Below, piece after piece: positions 54,360-64,000 of a stretch of DNA of 64,000 nt. Position 1 is the first letter of the stretch; each line of letters starts with the position of its first letter. Origin of the DNA: CAZCAC01 sp964496575 (lineage in GTDB: Bacteria > Planctomycetota > UBA1135 > GCA-002686595); the NCBI GenBank assembly GCA_964496575.1, contig CAZCAC010000024.1, positions 1 through 64,000 on the forward strand, given 5' to 3'. A program made the position numbers and the translations under genes. Under the pieces are notes generated by a model that made no database searches, was not told the origin of the DNA, and saw nothing but the letters and a program-made list of their open reading frames with translations.

Positions 54360-55361
54360 ATGAACCCCGAACGAGAGGGCCGGGCAGACGGACCGCTGCC
54401 GCCCCCGCACACGCGGGAGCGCTTCCGGGGGGAGGTCCGGCACCTCGCGATCTTCGCCGACTCCGCGAAGGCGGGGGTCGACGCGCTGGTCGAGGAGATG
54501 CTCCCCCGGCTGAAGGGCAAGGTGCCGCGGGTCGAGGTGCACCGGAACCTGCGCGCCCACTGCGAGGACCTGGAGAACGGCTCGCCGTCCCCCGACGAGC
54601 ACCCCGATCTCCTGATCGTGCTGGGCGGGGACGGCTCGATCCTGACCGTGGTTCGCGCGTTCGCCGAGCACCCGGTGCCCACGCTCGGGATCAACTTCGG
54701 GCGCGTCGGCTTCCTCGCCTCCACGGCCGTCGAGCGCTGGAAGCTGGCGCTCGAGGAGGTGCTCGCCGGCCAGGCGGTGATTGAACCGCGCATGAGGTTG
54801 GCTGCGGAGCTCGAGACGCGGCACGACCACACCGTCTGCTCGGTCGCCCTGAACGACCTGGTCGTCCAGCGGGGCGCCGTACAGGGGATGGTCACCCTCT
54901 CCCTCTCCGACGGCGATCGCTGGGTCAGCGACTACCGGGCGGACGGCCTGATCATCGCCTCGCCGAGCGGCTCGACCGCCTACTCGCTGGCCGCCGGAGG
55001 GCCGATCATGGCGCCGTCGATGAAGGGGCTGGTGGTGACGCCGATCTCGCCGCAGTCCCTCTCGCACCGGCCGATGGTGATGCACCCCGAGAGCACCCTG
55101 TACGTCCAGGTGGAGAAGGCGAGCGGATTGACCACGCTGGCGATCGACGGGCACGGTTTCTACCCGATGCAGGTGGGAGATCGCTTGAAGGTGCGCCACC
55201 ACGACGTACCCTACCCACTCCTGGCTCGTCCCCGCTCCGATCCGTACGTGCGCGTCCGCGAACGGCTCGGCTGGCGAGGGAGCTTCGAATCGGAGCCGGG
55301 TATCGAAACGCCCCGTCAGAGCCCGAGCTCCTCCGACCCCGGTCAAGGCGAGGTGCTCTGA
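54360..55361 (+). CDS. nadK: NAD kinase
   Basis: Phosphorylates NAD to NADP. 333 residues. The GGDG motif is in LIVLGGDGSIL near 87-97, followed by LGINFGRVGFLA, NDLVVQRG and DGLIIASPSGSTAYSLAAGGPI, which bind NAD and the phosphate. The N-terminal 25 residues and C-terminal 50 are extra to the fold and probably flexible. It begins four bases after dxs. NADPH is used by the next MEP step, so the pairing is functionally sensible. Confidence 0.95.
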   Translation: MNPEREGRADGPLPPPHTRERFRGEVRHLAIFADSAKAGVDALVEEMLPRLKGKVPRVEVHRNLRAHCEDLENGSPSPDEHPDLLIVLGGDGSILTVVRAFAEHPVPTLGINFGRVGFLASTAVERWKLALEEVLAGQAVIEPRMRLAAELETRHDHTVCSVALNDLVVQRGAVQGMVTLSLSDGDRWVSDYRADGLIIASPSGSTAYSLAAGGPIMAPSMKGLVVTPISPQSLSHRPMVMHPESTLYVQVEKASGLTTLAIDGHGFYPMQVGDRLKVRHHDVPYPLLARPRSDPYVRVRERLGWRGSFESEPGIETPRQSPSSSDPGQGEVL

Positions 55362-55400
55362 AGGAGCGGATACTGCCACCTCATCCCCAGGCCCTCGCCA

Positions 55401-56549
55401 ATGGAGACAACCCCGTCTCGGGGACAGCACCGTCGCGAGGTGCTGCTCCGGGCCCTGTTCGTGCTCGTGCTGCTAGGCGGCTTCCTCGTCGCCATTCAGT
55501 GCATGGGTGGTTCCATCAAGCTGATGGGCAAGGAGACGTCGGAGGGTCTGTTCCAGGGGGTCTCCAATCCGTTCGCGGGCCTCGCCGTCGGGATCCTGGC
55601 GACGGTGCTGGTGCAGAGCTCGAGCACCACCACCTCGATGATCGTCGCCCTCGTCGGATCAGGAGAGATTCCGGTCGCGCACGCGGTGCCGATGATCATG
55701 GGCGCCAACATCGGCACCACGGTGACCAACACGCTGGTCTCGATGGGGCACGTGCGGCAGAGCGCTTCCTTCCGGCGCGCCTTTGCCGCGGCCACGGTGC
55801 ACGACTTCTTCAACGTCCTCTGCGTGGCCGCACTGCTGCCGCTGGAGCTCCTGACCGGCTTTCTCTCGAAGACGGCGCTCGCCCTGACCGACGCTCTCTC
55901 CGGGGCGGGAGGAGCCGAGTACAAGAGCCCGATCAAGGTGGGGGTGAAGGCCGCCTACAAGGCGATCCTCTCCACCCTCGAGTCGATCGGGCTGGAGGGG
56001 ACGCCGCTGGCCATCGTGACGCTCCTCATCGGGATCGCCCTCACCTTCGCCTGCCTGGTCCTGATCACCAAGAACATGCGCCGGCTGATCGCGGGGCGGC
56101 TGGAGCGGGCCCTGAACCGGTCGTTGGGTCGCTCGGGGCTGATCGGGATCTTCGTCGGGGTGGGGATGACCGTCGCGGTGCAGTCCTCGAGCATCACCAC
56201 CTCGCTCCTCGTGCCCCTGTGCGCGGCGGGGATCCTGACCCTGCCGAACGCCTTCCCGATCATGCTCGGGGCCAACATCGGCACGACCGTCACCGCGCTC
56301 CTGGCCAGCGCCGCCGCGGAGTCCTCGGCGGGGCTGACGATCGCCCTGGTGCACGCGCTCTTCAACATCACCGGCACCTGCCTCTTCTACCCGTTCCGGG
56401 TGATGCGCCTGATCCCGATCCGCCTGGCGGAGGGGCTCGCGGCTCGGGCCGCGACCAACCCCGTGTGGGTGGTCGGGTACGTCCTGGGGGTGTTCGTGGG
56501 GATTCCGCTGCTGGGGATGTGGATCTTCGGTAGCCTCGGTGAGTCCTGA
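55401..56549 (+). CDS. Na+/phosphate symporter, NptA/PNaS family
   Basis: 382 residues with eight or so helices. The inverted repeat characteristic of the family is visible as VQSSSTTTSMIVALVGSG in the first half and VQSSSITTSLLVPL in the second, each followed by GANIGTTVT. It imports phosphate with sodium. The bacterial form usually carries a C-terminal PhoU domain. Here PhoU is a separate gene immediately downstream, consistent with a split version. Confidence 0.92.
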   Translation: METTPSRGQHRREVLLRALFVLVLLGGFLVAIQCMGGSIKLMGKETSEGLFQGVSNPFAGLAVGILATVLVQSSSTTTSMIVALVGSGEIPVAHAVPMIMGANIGTTVTNTLVSMGHVRQSASFRRAFAAATVHDFFNVLCVAALLPLELLTGFLSKTALALTDALSGAGGAEYKSPIKVGVKAAYKAILSTLESIGLEGTPLAIVTLLIGIALTFACLVLITKNMRRLIAGRLERALNRSLGRSGLIGIFVGVGMTVAVQSSSITTSLLVPLCAAGILTLPNAFPIMLGANIGTTVTALLASAAAESSAGLTIALVHALFNITGTCLFYPFRVMRLIPIRLAEGLAARAATNPVWVVGYVLGVFVGIPLLGMWIFGSLGES

Positions 56550-56628
56550 GGCTACCCTGGACGTCGCTGGCGGCCCGAGGGCCGCGCTCTTCTTACAACC
56601 GCTACTGGAACGTCACTCGAACCGAATC

Positions 56629-57291
56629 ATGCTGCGCTGGTTGACCACTCTCGGACCGGAATCCCGGAGCCTGCAGGAGATCCACCGGCACTTCCTGCAG
56701 ATGCTGCAGGACGGTCGCCACGTCTTCGACGCTGCCGCGAACGCCTTGCTCGGGGGAACCGATCCCAACGTCGTTCGAGACGACCTCTACCGCACCGACG
56801 AGCGGATCAATCGCATGGAGCAGCAGATCCGCCGCGACATCGTGGTGCACGGCTCGATACACGGCGCGGCGACGTTTCCCGCGCTGCTGATGATGATGAG
56901 CCTGGTCAAGGACGCCGAGCGGATCGGGGACTTCGGGAAGAACATCTTCTCCCTCGCCGCCCAGCGTCCGCCGCTGGGCACGGAGGAGCAGCGAGCGGAG
57001 CTGATCGAGTACAAGAACCGCATCTCCAAGATGATCGTCCGGGCCCACGGTCTCTTCGTCAAGCAGAGCGAGGAAGGGGCGAAGGTCTTCCTGCAGGAGG
57101 CGAGCGAGCTGGAGGAGCTCTTCGAGTCGAAGATCAACGAAGGTCTGGCCGTCGTCGGCGAGAACGCCGCGGGCCGCACCCTGGCCTGCCGCTACTACAA
57201 GCGGGTGATCAGCCACCTGGGCAACATCATCTCGTCGATCGTCCTGCCGCTGGACAAGCTCGACGCCTTTGACGAGCCGCCGGAGGTCTAG
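56629..57291 (+). CDS. PhoU domain protein
   Basis: 220 residues from the ATG at 56629, which is preferred to a GTG at 56539 that lies within the symporter gene. The helical PhoU pattern is seen in RINRMEQQIRRDIVVHG, and the metal-binding-like DAERIGDFGKNIF and YYKRVISHLGNI match the ExxxD repeats. It probably regulates the adjacent Na/Pi symporter. Its TAG overlaps the convergent stop of the lolD-like gene. Confidence 0.88.
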   Translation: MLRWLTTLGPESRSLQEIHRHFLQMLQDGRHVFDAAANALLGGTDPNVVRDDLYRTDERINRMEQQIRRDIVVHGSIHGAATFPALLMMMSLVKDAERIGDFGKNIFSLAAQRPPLGTEEQRAELIEYKNRISKMIVRAHGLFVKQSEEGAKVFLQEASELEELFESKINEGLAVVGENAAGRTLACRYYKRVISHLGNIISSIVLPLDKLDAFDEPPEV

Positions 57292-58067
57292 CCCGGACTA
57301 GCGGACGGCTGACCGTTGATCCTCCCGTCCTCCATCCGCAGGACCCGGTCGCAGCGTTCCGCCAGGCGCTCGTCGTGCGTCACCAGCAACAGCGAGAGTC
57401 CTCGCTCCCGTTGCTGGCCCAGGAGCAGGTCGAGCACCTTCTGCCCGGTCGCGGTGTCCAGGTTGCCCGTCGGCTCGTCGGCGATGAGGATGTCGGGGTG
57501 GAGGATCAGGGCGCGGGCGATGGCCACGCGCTGACGCTCGCCGCCGGAGAGCTGGCTGGGGCGGTGGCGCAGGCGGTCGCCGAGGCCGAAGTCGGAGAGC
57601 ATCTCCGCGGCTTCCGCGGTGCAGCGCTTCTTCTCGAATGCGTAGGTGCCGTAGCTGTGCGCGATCCGGGCGGGGAGGACGACGTTCTCCAGCGCGGAGA
57701 GGTCCGGGAGCAGGTGATAGGACTGGAAGACGAAGCCGACGTGGCGGTTGCGGAGCGCGGCGCGCCCGCCCATCGAGAGGGTCCAGGCGCTCTCCCCCTG
57801 CAGGTGTACCGAGCCCTCGGTGGGGGGCTCGATCAGGCCGACGATGTGCAGCAGCGTCGACTTGCCGGCGCCCGACGAGCCCATCAGGCAGAGGCGCTCG
57901 CGGCGGCGCAGCTCGAGGTCGGCGCCGTGCAGCACCTCGATCGCGCGGTTGCCGATGCGGAAGGATTTGTGGACTCCGCGCGCGGAGAGCGCGAGCTCCG
58001 CGGTAGGGGTGGCCGGGGAGGCCGCGGCCGAGGCGGGCTCGACCGGAGGAGAGGCGGGTCGGGTCAC
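57288..58067 (-). CDS. lolD: Lipoprotein-release type ABC ATPase, LolD-like
   Basis: 259 residues from a GTG at 58067, four bases after the permease gene. Walker A is GSSGAGKST, the signature LSGGERQRVAIARAL, and Walker B ILIADEPTGNLD, the MacB/LolD-type combination. The first 30 residues are Ala/Pro-rich. With the LolC/E-like permease it would drive an outer-membrane-directed lipoprotein export or another FtsX-type mechanotransmission process. LolA and LolB are not in the window. Confidence 0.88.
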   Translation of the reverse strand: MTRPASPPVEPASAAASPATPTAELALSARGVHKSFRIGNRAIEVLHGADLELRRRERLCLMGSSGAGKSTLLHIVGLIEPPTEGSVHLQGESAWTLSMGGRAALRNRHVGFVFQSYHLLPDLSALENVVLPARIAHSYGTYAFEKKRCTAEAAEMLSDFGLGDRLRHRPSQLSGGERQRVAIARALILHPDILIADEPTGNLDTATGQKVLDLLLGQQRERGLSLLLVTHDERLAERCDRVLRMEDGRINGQPSASPG

Positions 58068-58071
58068 CGGG

Positions 58072-59427
58072 TCACTCCGTGCGCAAGGCGTCGATGGGGT
58101 GCGTCCGCGAGGCGAGCCAGGCGGGGATCAGGGCGAAGATCGCCGTGGCCAGCAGCGCGCCGAGAACCGTGGCGGTCACCACGGTCGGGCTGACGTCCGA
58201 GGGGATGTGGTCGAAGATGTAGACGTTGCGGTTGAAGATCTGCACTCCGAACGTGGCGGAGAGCCACTGCTCGAGAGCGTCGATCTTCAGCGCGCCCCAG
58301 ACGCCGAGCAGGGCACCGAAGCCCGAGCCGAGCACCGCGTTCCACATACCGATCATCAGGAAGATGGTCAGGATCGAGCGCCTCGTCGCGCCCAGGGCGG
58401 TCAGGATGCCGATGTCCCGGCGCTTCTCCGTCACCATCATCATCAGGATGGCGAAGACGGTGAAGGCGGCCACCAGGATCACCAGGCAGAGCATGATCCC
58501 CATCAGCACGCGCTCGTTCTCGATCGCGCCGATCAGGCTGCTCCGGAACGACTCCCAGGTGCGAACCTGGCTGGGGTAGTTGGGGTTCACCAGCCCCTTG
58601 GTGGACAGGTCGCCCATCAGCGAGTGCTCGATCGAGCTCCGATCGCGCTCGTAGTCCTCCAGCTTGACCAGGACCTGGGTGAACTCGTGCGTTCCGCTGA
58701 GGAAGTCGGCGAGTTCCCAGCGGTCCATGTAGATCGACGTCCGGTCGGTCTCGTTGTCCCCGCTGCGGAAGGTCCCGGCGACGAAGAACTTGCGGTTGGA
58801 GAGGTACGCCTTGTCGTCGGTGGAATCGGGAACGCCCGTGACCAGGTTGACCAGCGAGCCGCGCTGCAGCACGTGGCTGCGGGCGAGCTGCTCGCCGACG
58901 ACCACCCAGCCCCACGGCTCGTCACCCCTCCAGGCCTCCGGCCGGGCGAAGGGGTCGTCGACATTCTCGACCGGCATCTGGTGCGCGCTCTCCCGCTCGA
59001 GCCAGGTGCGGAACTCGGTGGTGGTGAACTCGTCCTCGACGTCGATCCCCACGAACTGGGCGAAGGCGACGTCCGCCCGGTCCGGGTCCTTGAGCCGCAG
59101 CTCCGAGCGCAGGCTGGTCTGCACCACCATCCCCCCCCAGGAGAGGCGGGGGCAGGCGCCGACCACCCGCTCGTCCTCGCGTAGCGCGGCGAGGAGCGGC
59201 TGGACGTCGGACACCGGCTCGTGTCCGTCCCGGAGGTCGACGGCGACCGGCTGGATGATCAGGTCCGCGAGGCTGCCGCGCACGGTCTTGCGGCTCTCTT
59301 CGAGGAAGCCCGACATGATCGAGATGATCATGATCAGCGCGCCGACCCCGAGGGTGATGCCGACGACGCCGATCAGGTTGATCGGGCGGCGGAGCAGGAA
59401 TCTCCAGCTGAGGTAGCGGCGGTACAT
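58072..59427 (-). CDS. FtsX/LolCE-family ABC permease
   Basis: 451 residues. Helix 1 is at about 15-40 (NLIGVVGITLGVGALIMIISIMSGF, LolC/E-like), then a large extracytoplasmic domain of some 260 residues, then three helices in the C-terminal third around VTEKRRDIGILTALGATRRSI, the FtsX-domain hallmark. One gene, rather than separate LolC and LolE, suggests a homodimeric LolF-type permease. It begins 13 bases after lysS and precedes lolD. Confidence 0.88.
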   Translation of the reverse strand: MYRRYLSWRFLLRRPINLIGVVGITLGVGALIMIISIMSGFLEESRKTVRGSLADLIIQPVAVDLRDGHEPVSDVQPLLAALREDERVVGACPRLSWGGMVVQTSLRSELRLKDPDRADVAFAQFVGIDVEDEFTTTEFRTWLERESAHQMPVENVDDPFARPEAWRGDEPWGWVVVGEQLARSHVLQRGSLVNLVTGVPDSTDDKAYLSNRKFFVAGTFRSGDNETDRTSIYMDRWELADFLSGTHEFTQVLVKLEDYERDRSSIEHSLMGDLSTKGLVNPNYPSQVRTWESFRSSLIGAIENERVLMGIMLCLVILVAAFTVFAILMMMVTEKRRDIGILTALGATRRSILTIFLMIGMWNAVLGSGFGALLGVWGALKIDALEQWLSATFGVQIFNRNVYIFDHIPSDVSPTVVTATVLGALLATAIFALIPAWLASRTHPIDALRTE

Positions 59428-59440
59428 GCTGGCTGCCTTG

Positions 59441-60928
59441 CTAGGAGTCCACTCCGGCGGGTTCGATCTCGGCGGCCGCCGGCTGCTCCGGCTTCATCGC
59501 CGGGAAGAGCAGCACGTCGCGAATCGACTCCTGCCCGGTCAGGACCATGACCAGCCGGTCGATCCCGACCCCCAGCCCGCCGGTCGGGGGCATGCCGTAC
59601 TCGAGTGCCTGGACGTAGTCGAGGTCGACCTCGCCGGGGGTCTCGGGATCCTTGCTGGCGACCTGTTGCTCGAAGCGCTCGAGCTGGTCGGCCGGATCGT
59701 TCAGCTCGGTGAAGGCGTTGCCCAGCTCCATGCCGTCGACGAACACCTCGAAGCGCTCCGCCAGCCGCGGGTCGCGCGGGCTGCGCTTGGCCAGCGGGCA
59801 GATCTGCACGGGGTAGTCGTAGACGAACACCGGCCCCGAGAGGTGGTCCTCGACCGTCGCCTCGAAGACGTCGTTCATCAGCTTCCAGTACTCGTCGTTA
59901 TGCTTCACGCCCAGCTCCGCGGCCCTGGCCCGGACCGCCGGCTCGTCGTCGAACTCGACCCCCGCGTACTCGGCGAAGAGCTCCGTGTAGGAGCGCCGCT
60001 CGAAGGGAGCCTTCAGGTCGAACTCGGTGCCCCGGAAGGTCACCTTCGTCGTGCCGTTGATCGAGATCGCGAGCGTCTCGAAGAGCTGCTCGACGATCTC
60101 CATCATCCGCTCGTAGTCCGCCTGCGCCTCGTAGAGCTCGAGCATCGAGAACTCGGGGTTGTGGCGGACCGAGAGCCCCTCGTTGCGGAAGTTGCGGGCG
60201 ATCTCGAAGACGCGCTCCAGCCCGCCGACGATCAGCCGCTTGAGGTAGAGCTCCGGGGCGATGCGGAGGTAGAGGTCCATGTCCATCGCGTTGTGATGGG
60301 TCATGAACGGGCGGGCGGTCGCGCCGCCGAAGATCGGGTGCAGGACCGGAGTCTCCACCTCGATGTAGCCCTCCGCCTCGAGGAAGCGGCGGATCCCCGC
60401 GAGGATCGCGCTGCGCTTGCGGAACACCTCGGCGACGCCCTCGGTCGCCCAGAGGTCCGCGTAGCGACGGCGGTAGCGGATCTCCTTGTCCGCGAGCCCG
60501 TGCCACTTCTCCGGCGGCGGGGCGACCGCCTTGGCCAGGAGCTGCACGTCGTCCCCCCAGACGGTCGGCTCGCCCTTCTGGGTGTGACCCAGCTCGCCGC
60601 TGACCGCGATGAGGTCGCCGCCGTCGAGCCACTTGCGCTGCGGCCACCAGTCCGCGAGCTGCTTCTTCTGCAAGCCGACCTGGATTCGCCCCGTGCGGTC
60701 GATCACCGGGGCGAAGATCAGCTTGCCGAAGTCGCGCAGGCCGAGCAGGCGCCCGGCGACGGTGACGCGGGTTCCCGCTCGCGGGCCCGGCTCTTCGCGC
60801 GTCCCCGCGCCGGCGAGCAACTCGCCGATCGGCTCGGCGTGGACGCCGCGGGGGGGGTAGGGATCCTGGCCCGCTTCGCGGATCTTCTCGATCTTGGCCA
60901 GACGATCGGGATGGGCGAGGTCGGTCAT
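59441..60928 (-). CDS. lysS: Lysyl-tRNA synthetase, class II
   Basis: 495 residues. An OB-fold anticodon domain (about 45-150) precedes the class II core with motif 1 GYIEVETPVL, motif 2 FEIARNFRNEGLSVRHNPEFSMLE (given only as landmark) and motif 3 GLGVGIDRLVM. It attaches lysine to tRNA-Lys. It leads a likely operon with the lolC/E and lolD genes. An upstream TAGAAT box and the tRNA-Ala terminator separate it from the tRNA gene. Confidence 0.96.
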   Translation of the reverse strand: MTDLAHPDRLAKIEKIREAGQDPYPPRGVHAEPIGELLAGAGTREEPGPRAGTRVTVAGRLLGLRDFGKLIFAPVIDRTGRIQVGLQKKQLADWWPQRKWLDGGDLIAVSGELGHTQKGEPTVWGDDVQLLAKAVAPPPEKWHGLADKEIRYRRRYADLWATEGVAEVFRKRSAILAGIRRFLEAEGYIEVETPVLHPIFGGATARPFMTHHNAMDMDLYLRIAPELYLKRLIVGGLERVFEIARNFRNEGLSVRHNPEFSMLELYEAQADYERMMEIVEQLFETLAISINGTTKVTFRGTEFDLKAPFERRSYTELFAEYAGVEFDDEPAVRARAAELGVKHNDEYWKLMNDVFEATVEDHLSGPVFVYDYPVQICPLAKRSPRDPRLAERFEVFVDGMELGNAFTELNDPADQLERFEQQVASKDPETPGEVDLDYVQALEYGMPPTGGLGVGIDRLVMVLTGQESIRDVLLFPAMKPEQPAAAEIEPAGVDS

Positions 60929-60991
60929 CGTGGAAGAGCGGTGGGAGGTGTCGGGAGCCCCGGCGCTGGACAGGGAGCGACCGGGACGGGG

Positions 60992-60997
60992 ATTCTA
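60992..60997 (-). promoter_or_regulatory. Candidate -10 box for lysS
   Basis: TAGAAT on the minus strand within CCGTAGAATCC, 63 bases before the start codon, nearly identical to the element before the S1 gene. No clear -35. Confidence 0.35.
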
Positions 60998-61052
60998 CGG
61001 CTTCGATGACCCCCCTCCAGGGGGATGAGCCCGAGGGGACACGCCGCAGGCG

Positions 61053-61096
61053 AGAAAAAAAGAACCGGCCGCCCGGAGGGTTCCAGGCGACCGGTG
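61053..61096 (-). terminator. Rho-independent terminator after tRNA-Ala
   Basis: On the minus strand CCGG.CGCC.GG pairs with CC.GGCG.CCGG around AACCCT with symmetric single mismatches, followed by TTC and a run of seven T (61061-61055). It starts a few bases after the tRNA 3' end. Confidence 0.8.
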
Positions 61097-61100
61097 GGAG

Positions 61101-61176
<76 letters not shown>

Positions 61177-61335
61177 GAGACCCAGGATGGGCACTTTGCT
61201 CTAGACGTCCATCCCGGGCGCGACCCGGGGCGTGGTCATCTCCCGGGTCGATTCGATCTTGGTGGGTCCCCTCGCCGCCCGCCGGCCACTCGGGCTCTGC
61301 TGTGGAGGGAGGGGGGACCGCCTGGGAGAGAACGA

Positions 61336-61410
61336 CGCCCGGCTGCACCCCGGGCGGGTGGCAGAGAATGCCCGCCGTCGCTCCCCGAGTCAACCGCCCG
61401 GGGGGCTTTT
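61336..61410 (+). promoter_or_regulatory. Possible attenuator-like structured leader before leuS
   Basis: A 7-bp stem CGCCCGG/CCGGGCG (61336-61342 with 61350-61356) shares bases with a second stem GGCGGG/CCCGCC (61353-61358 with 61371-61376), so only one can form. CCCCG (61383-61387) can pair with CGGGG (61399-61403), followed by GGC and TTTT at 61407-61410. Alternative stems before a terminator-like hairpin suggest attenuation, but GC-rich DNA yields such pairings by chance. Confidence 0.25.
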
Positions 61411-61477
61411 GCACCTTCCTGCCGGGTTCCGGGGCACTCGGAGCGTCTCCCTCGTGGTGGGGCGGCCGGCCGGTCCC

Positions 61478-61483
61478 TATCAT
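61478..61483 (+). promoter_or_regulatory. Candidate -10 box for leuS
   Basis: TATCAT (five of six to TATAAT) lies 65 bases before the leuS GTG. No clear -35. If this is the real promoter, the structures at 61336-61410 are not in the leuS transcript. Confidence 0.3.
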
Positions 61484-61548
61484 GAGCCGCCTCCCGGGCC
61501 GTTCACGCGGCCCTTCCTTTCAGGATTCCCGACCAGGAGCGCGGGACC

Positions 61549-64000
<2,452 letters not shown>

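Larger units (their letters stand above)
61177..61548. other. Intergenic region between tRNA-Ala and leuS
   Basis: I see no convincing gene in these 372 bases. Small frames here are Arg/Gly/Pro-rich. The region contains mutually exclusive hairpins and a hairpin with a short T-run at 61336-61410, and a TATCAT box at 61478-61483. Confidence 0.5.

Noticed and set aside
61340..61380. T-box leader before leuS
   Set aside because: A TGGC bulge-like loop is present, but the conserved T-box sequence, AGTA bulge and specifier stem are missing. Kept only as a generic attenuator candidate.

Overview
The window is high-GC (about 70 %) bacterial chromosome, densely coding on both strands, and looks like housekeeping core genome rather than an accessory island. 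The best lineage guess is a Planctomycetota-like bacterium. The reasons are an ECF sigma factor next to a Ser/Thr kinase with tetratricopeptide repeats, a second FHA-Ser/Thr kinase, a Gld-type ABC export operon with DUF4340, and a secreted protein (46011-47039) whose C-terminal cysteine module I recall from uncultured-type marine planctomycetes. This assignment rests on memory of families, not on a search.

Layout, left to right. 305-5377: Gld-like ABC operon (ATPase, permease, GldG-like protein, DUF4340 protein). 5457-9313: MrfA/MrfB-type repair helicase and exonuclease. 9399-12293: ECF sigma factor and TPR kinase. 12327-19130 (minus): tilS, yggS, FHA kinase, purine nucleoside phosphorylase and purN. 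19542-23734: gap, pgk, rpe and accD. 23766-26752: a divergent methyltransferase and COG2509 FAD dehydrogenase. 26814-29322: panB, then cheY and two CheX-like phosphatase genes. 29356-33758: S1 protein, short-chain dehydrogenase, amidohydrolase and OsmC.

33736-44894 (minus) is a ten-gene heme operon, hemA-C-D-B-L, histidine kinase, response regulator, hemE-N-G, with ferrochelatase hemH just upstream. The genes overlap by 4 or 8 bases at nearly every junction. Together with hemH they cover the whole path from glutamyl-tRNA to protoheme via protoporphyrin. The embedded two-component system is the most interesting gene-level observation. 46011-50746 holds the secreted protein and two divergent membrane glycosyltransferase-like genes. 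51059-57291 is an isoprenoid/NAD/phosphate run (xseB, ispA-type synthase, dxs, nadK, Na/Pi symporter, PhoU). 57288-60928 (minus) is lysS followed by a LolCE/LolD-type exporter. A tRNA-Ala(GGC) lies at 61101-61176 and leuS runs off the right end.

Three sequence-level patterns stand out. (1) A repeat of about 130-175 bp occurs twice, in the same orientation, directly after tilS and inside the heme operon after hemN. In both cases it supplies the stop codon of the preceding gene. (2) Several operon-leading genes have a TANNNT hexamer only 6-7 bases before the start codon, the layout of leaderless transcripts. (3) Translational coupling by four-base overlaps is pervasive and includes TTGA overlaps with TTG starts. 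I found no rRNA, CRISPR array, prophage, complete insertion sequence or convincing unknown defence system.
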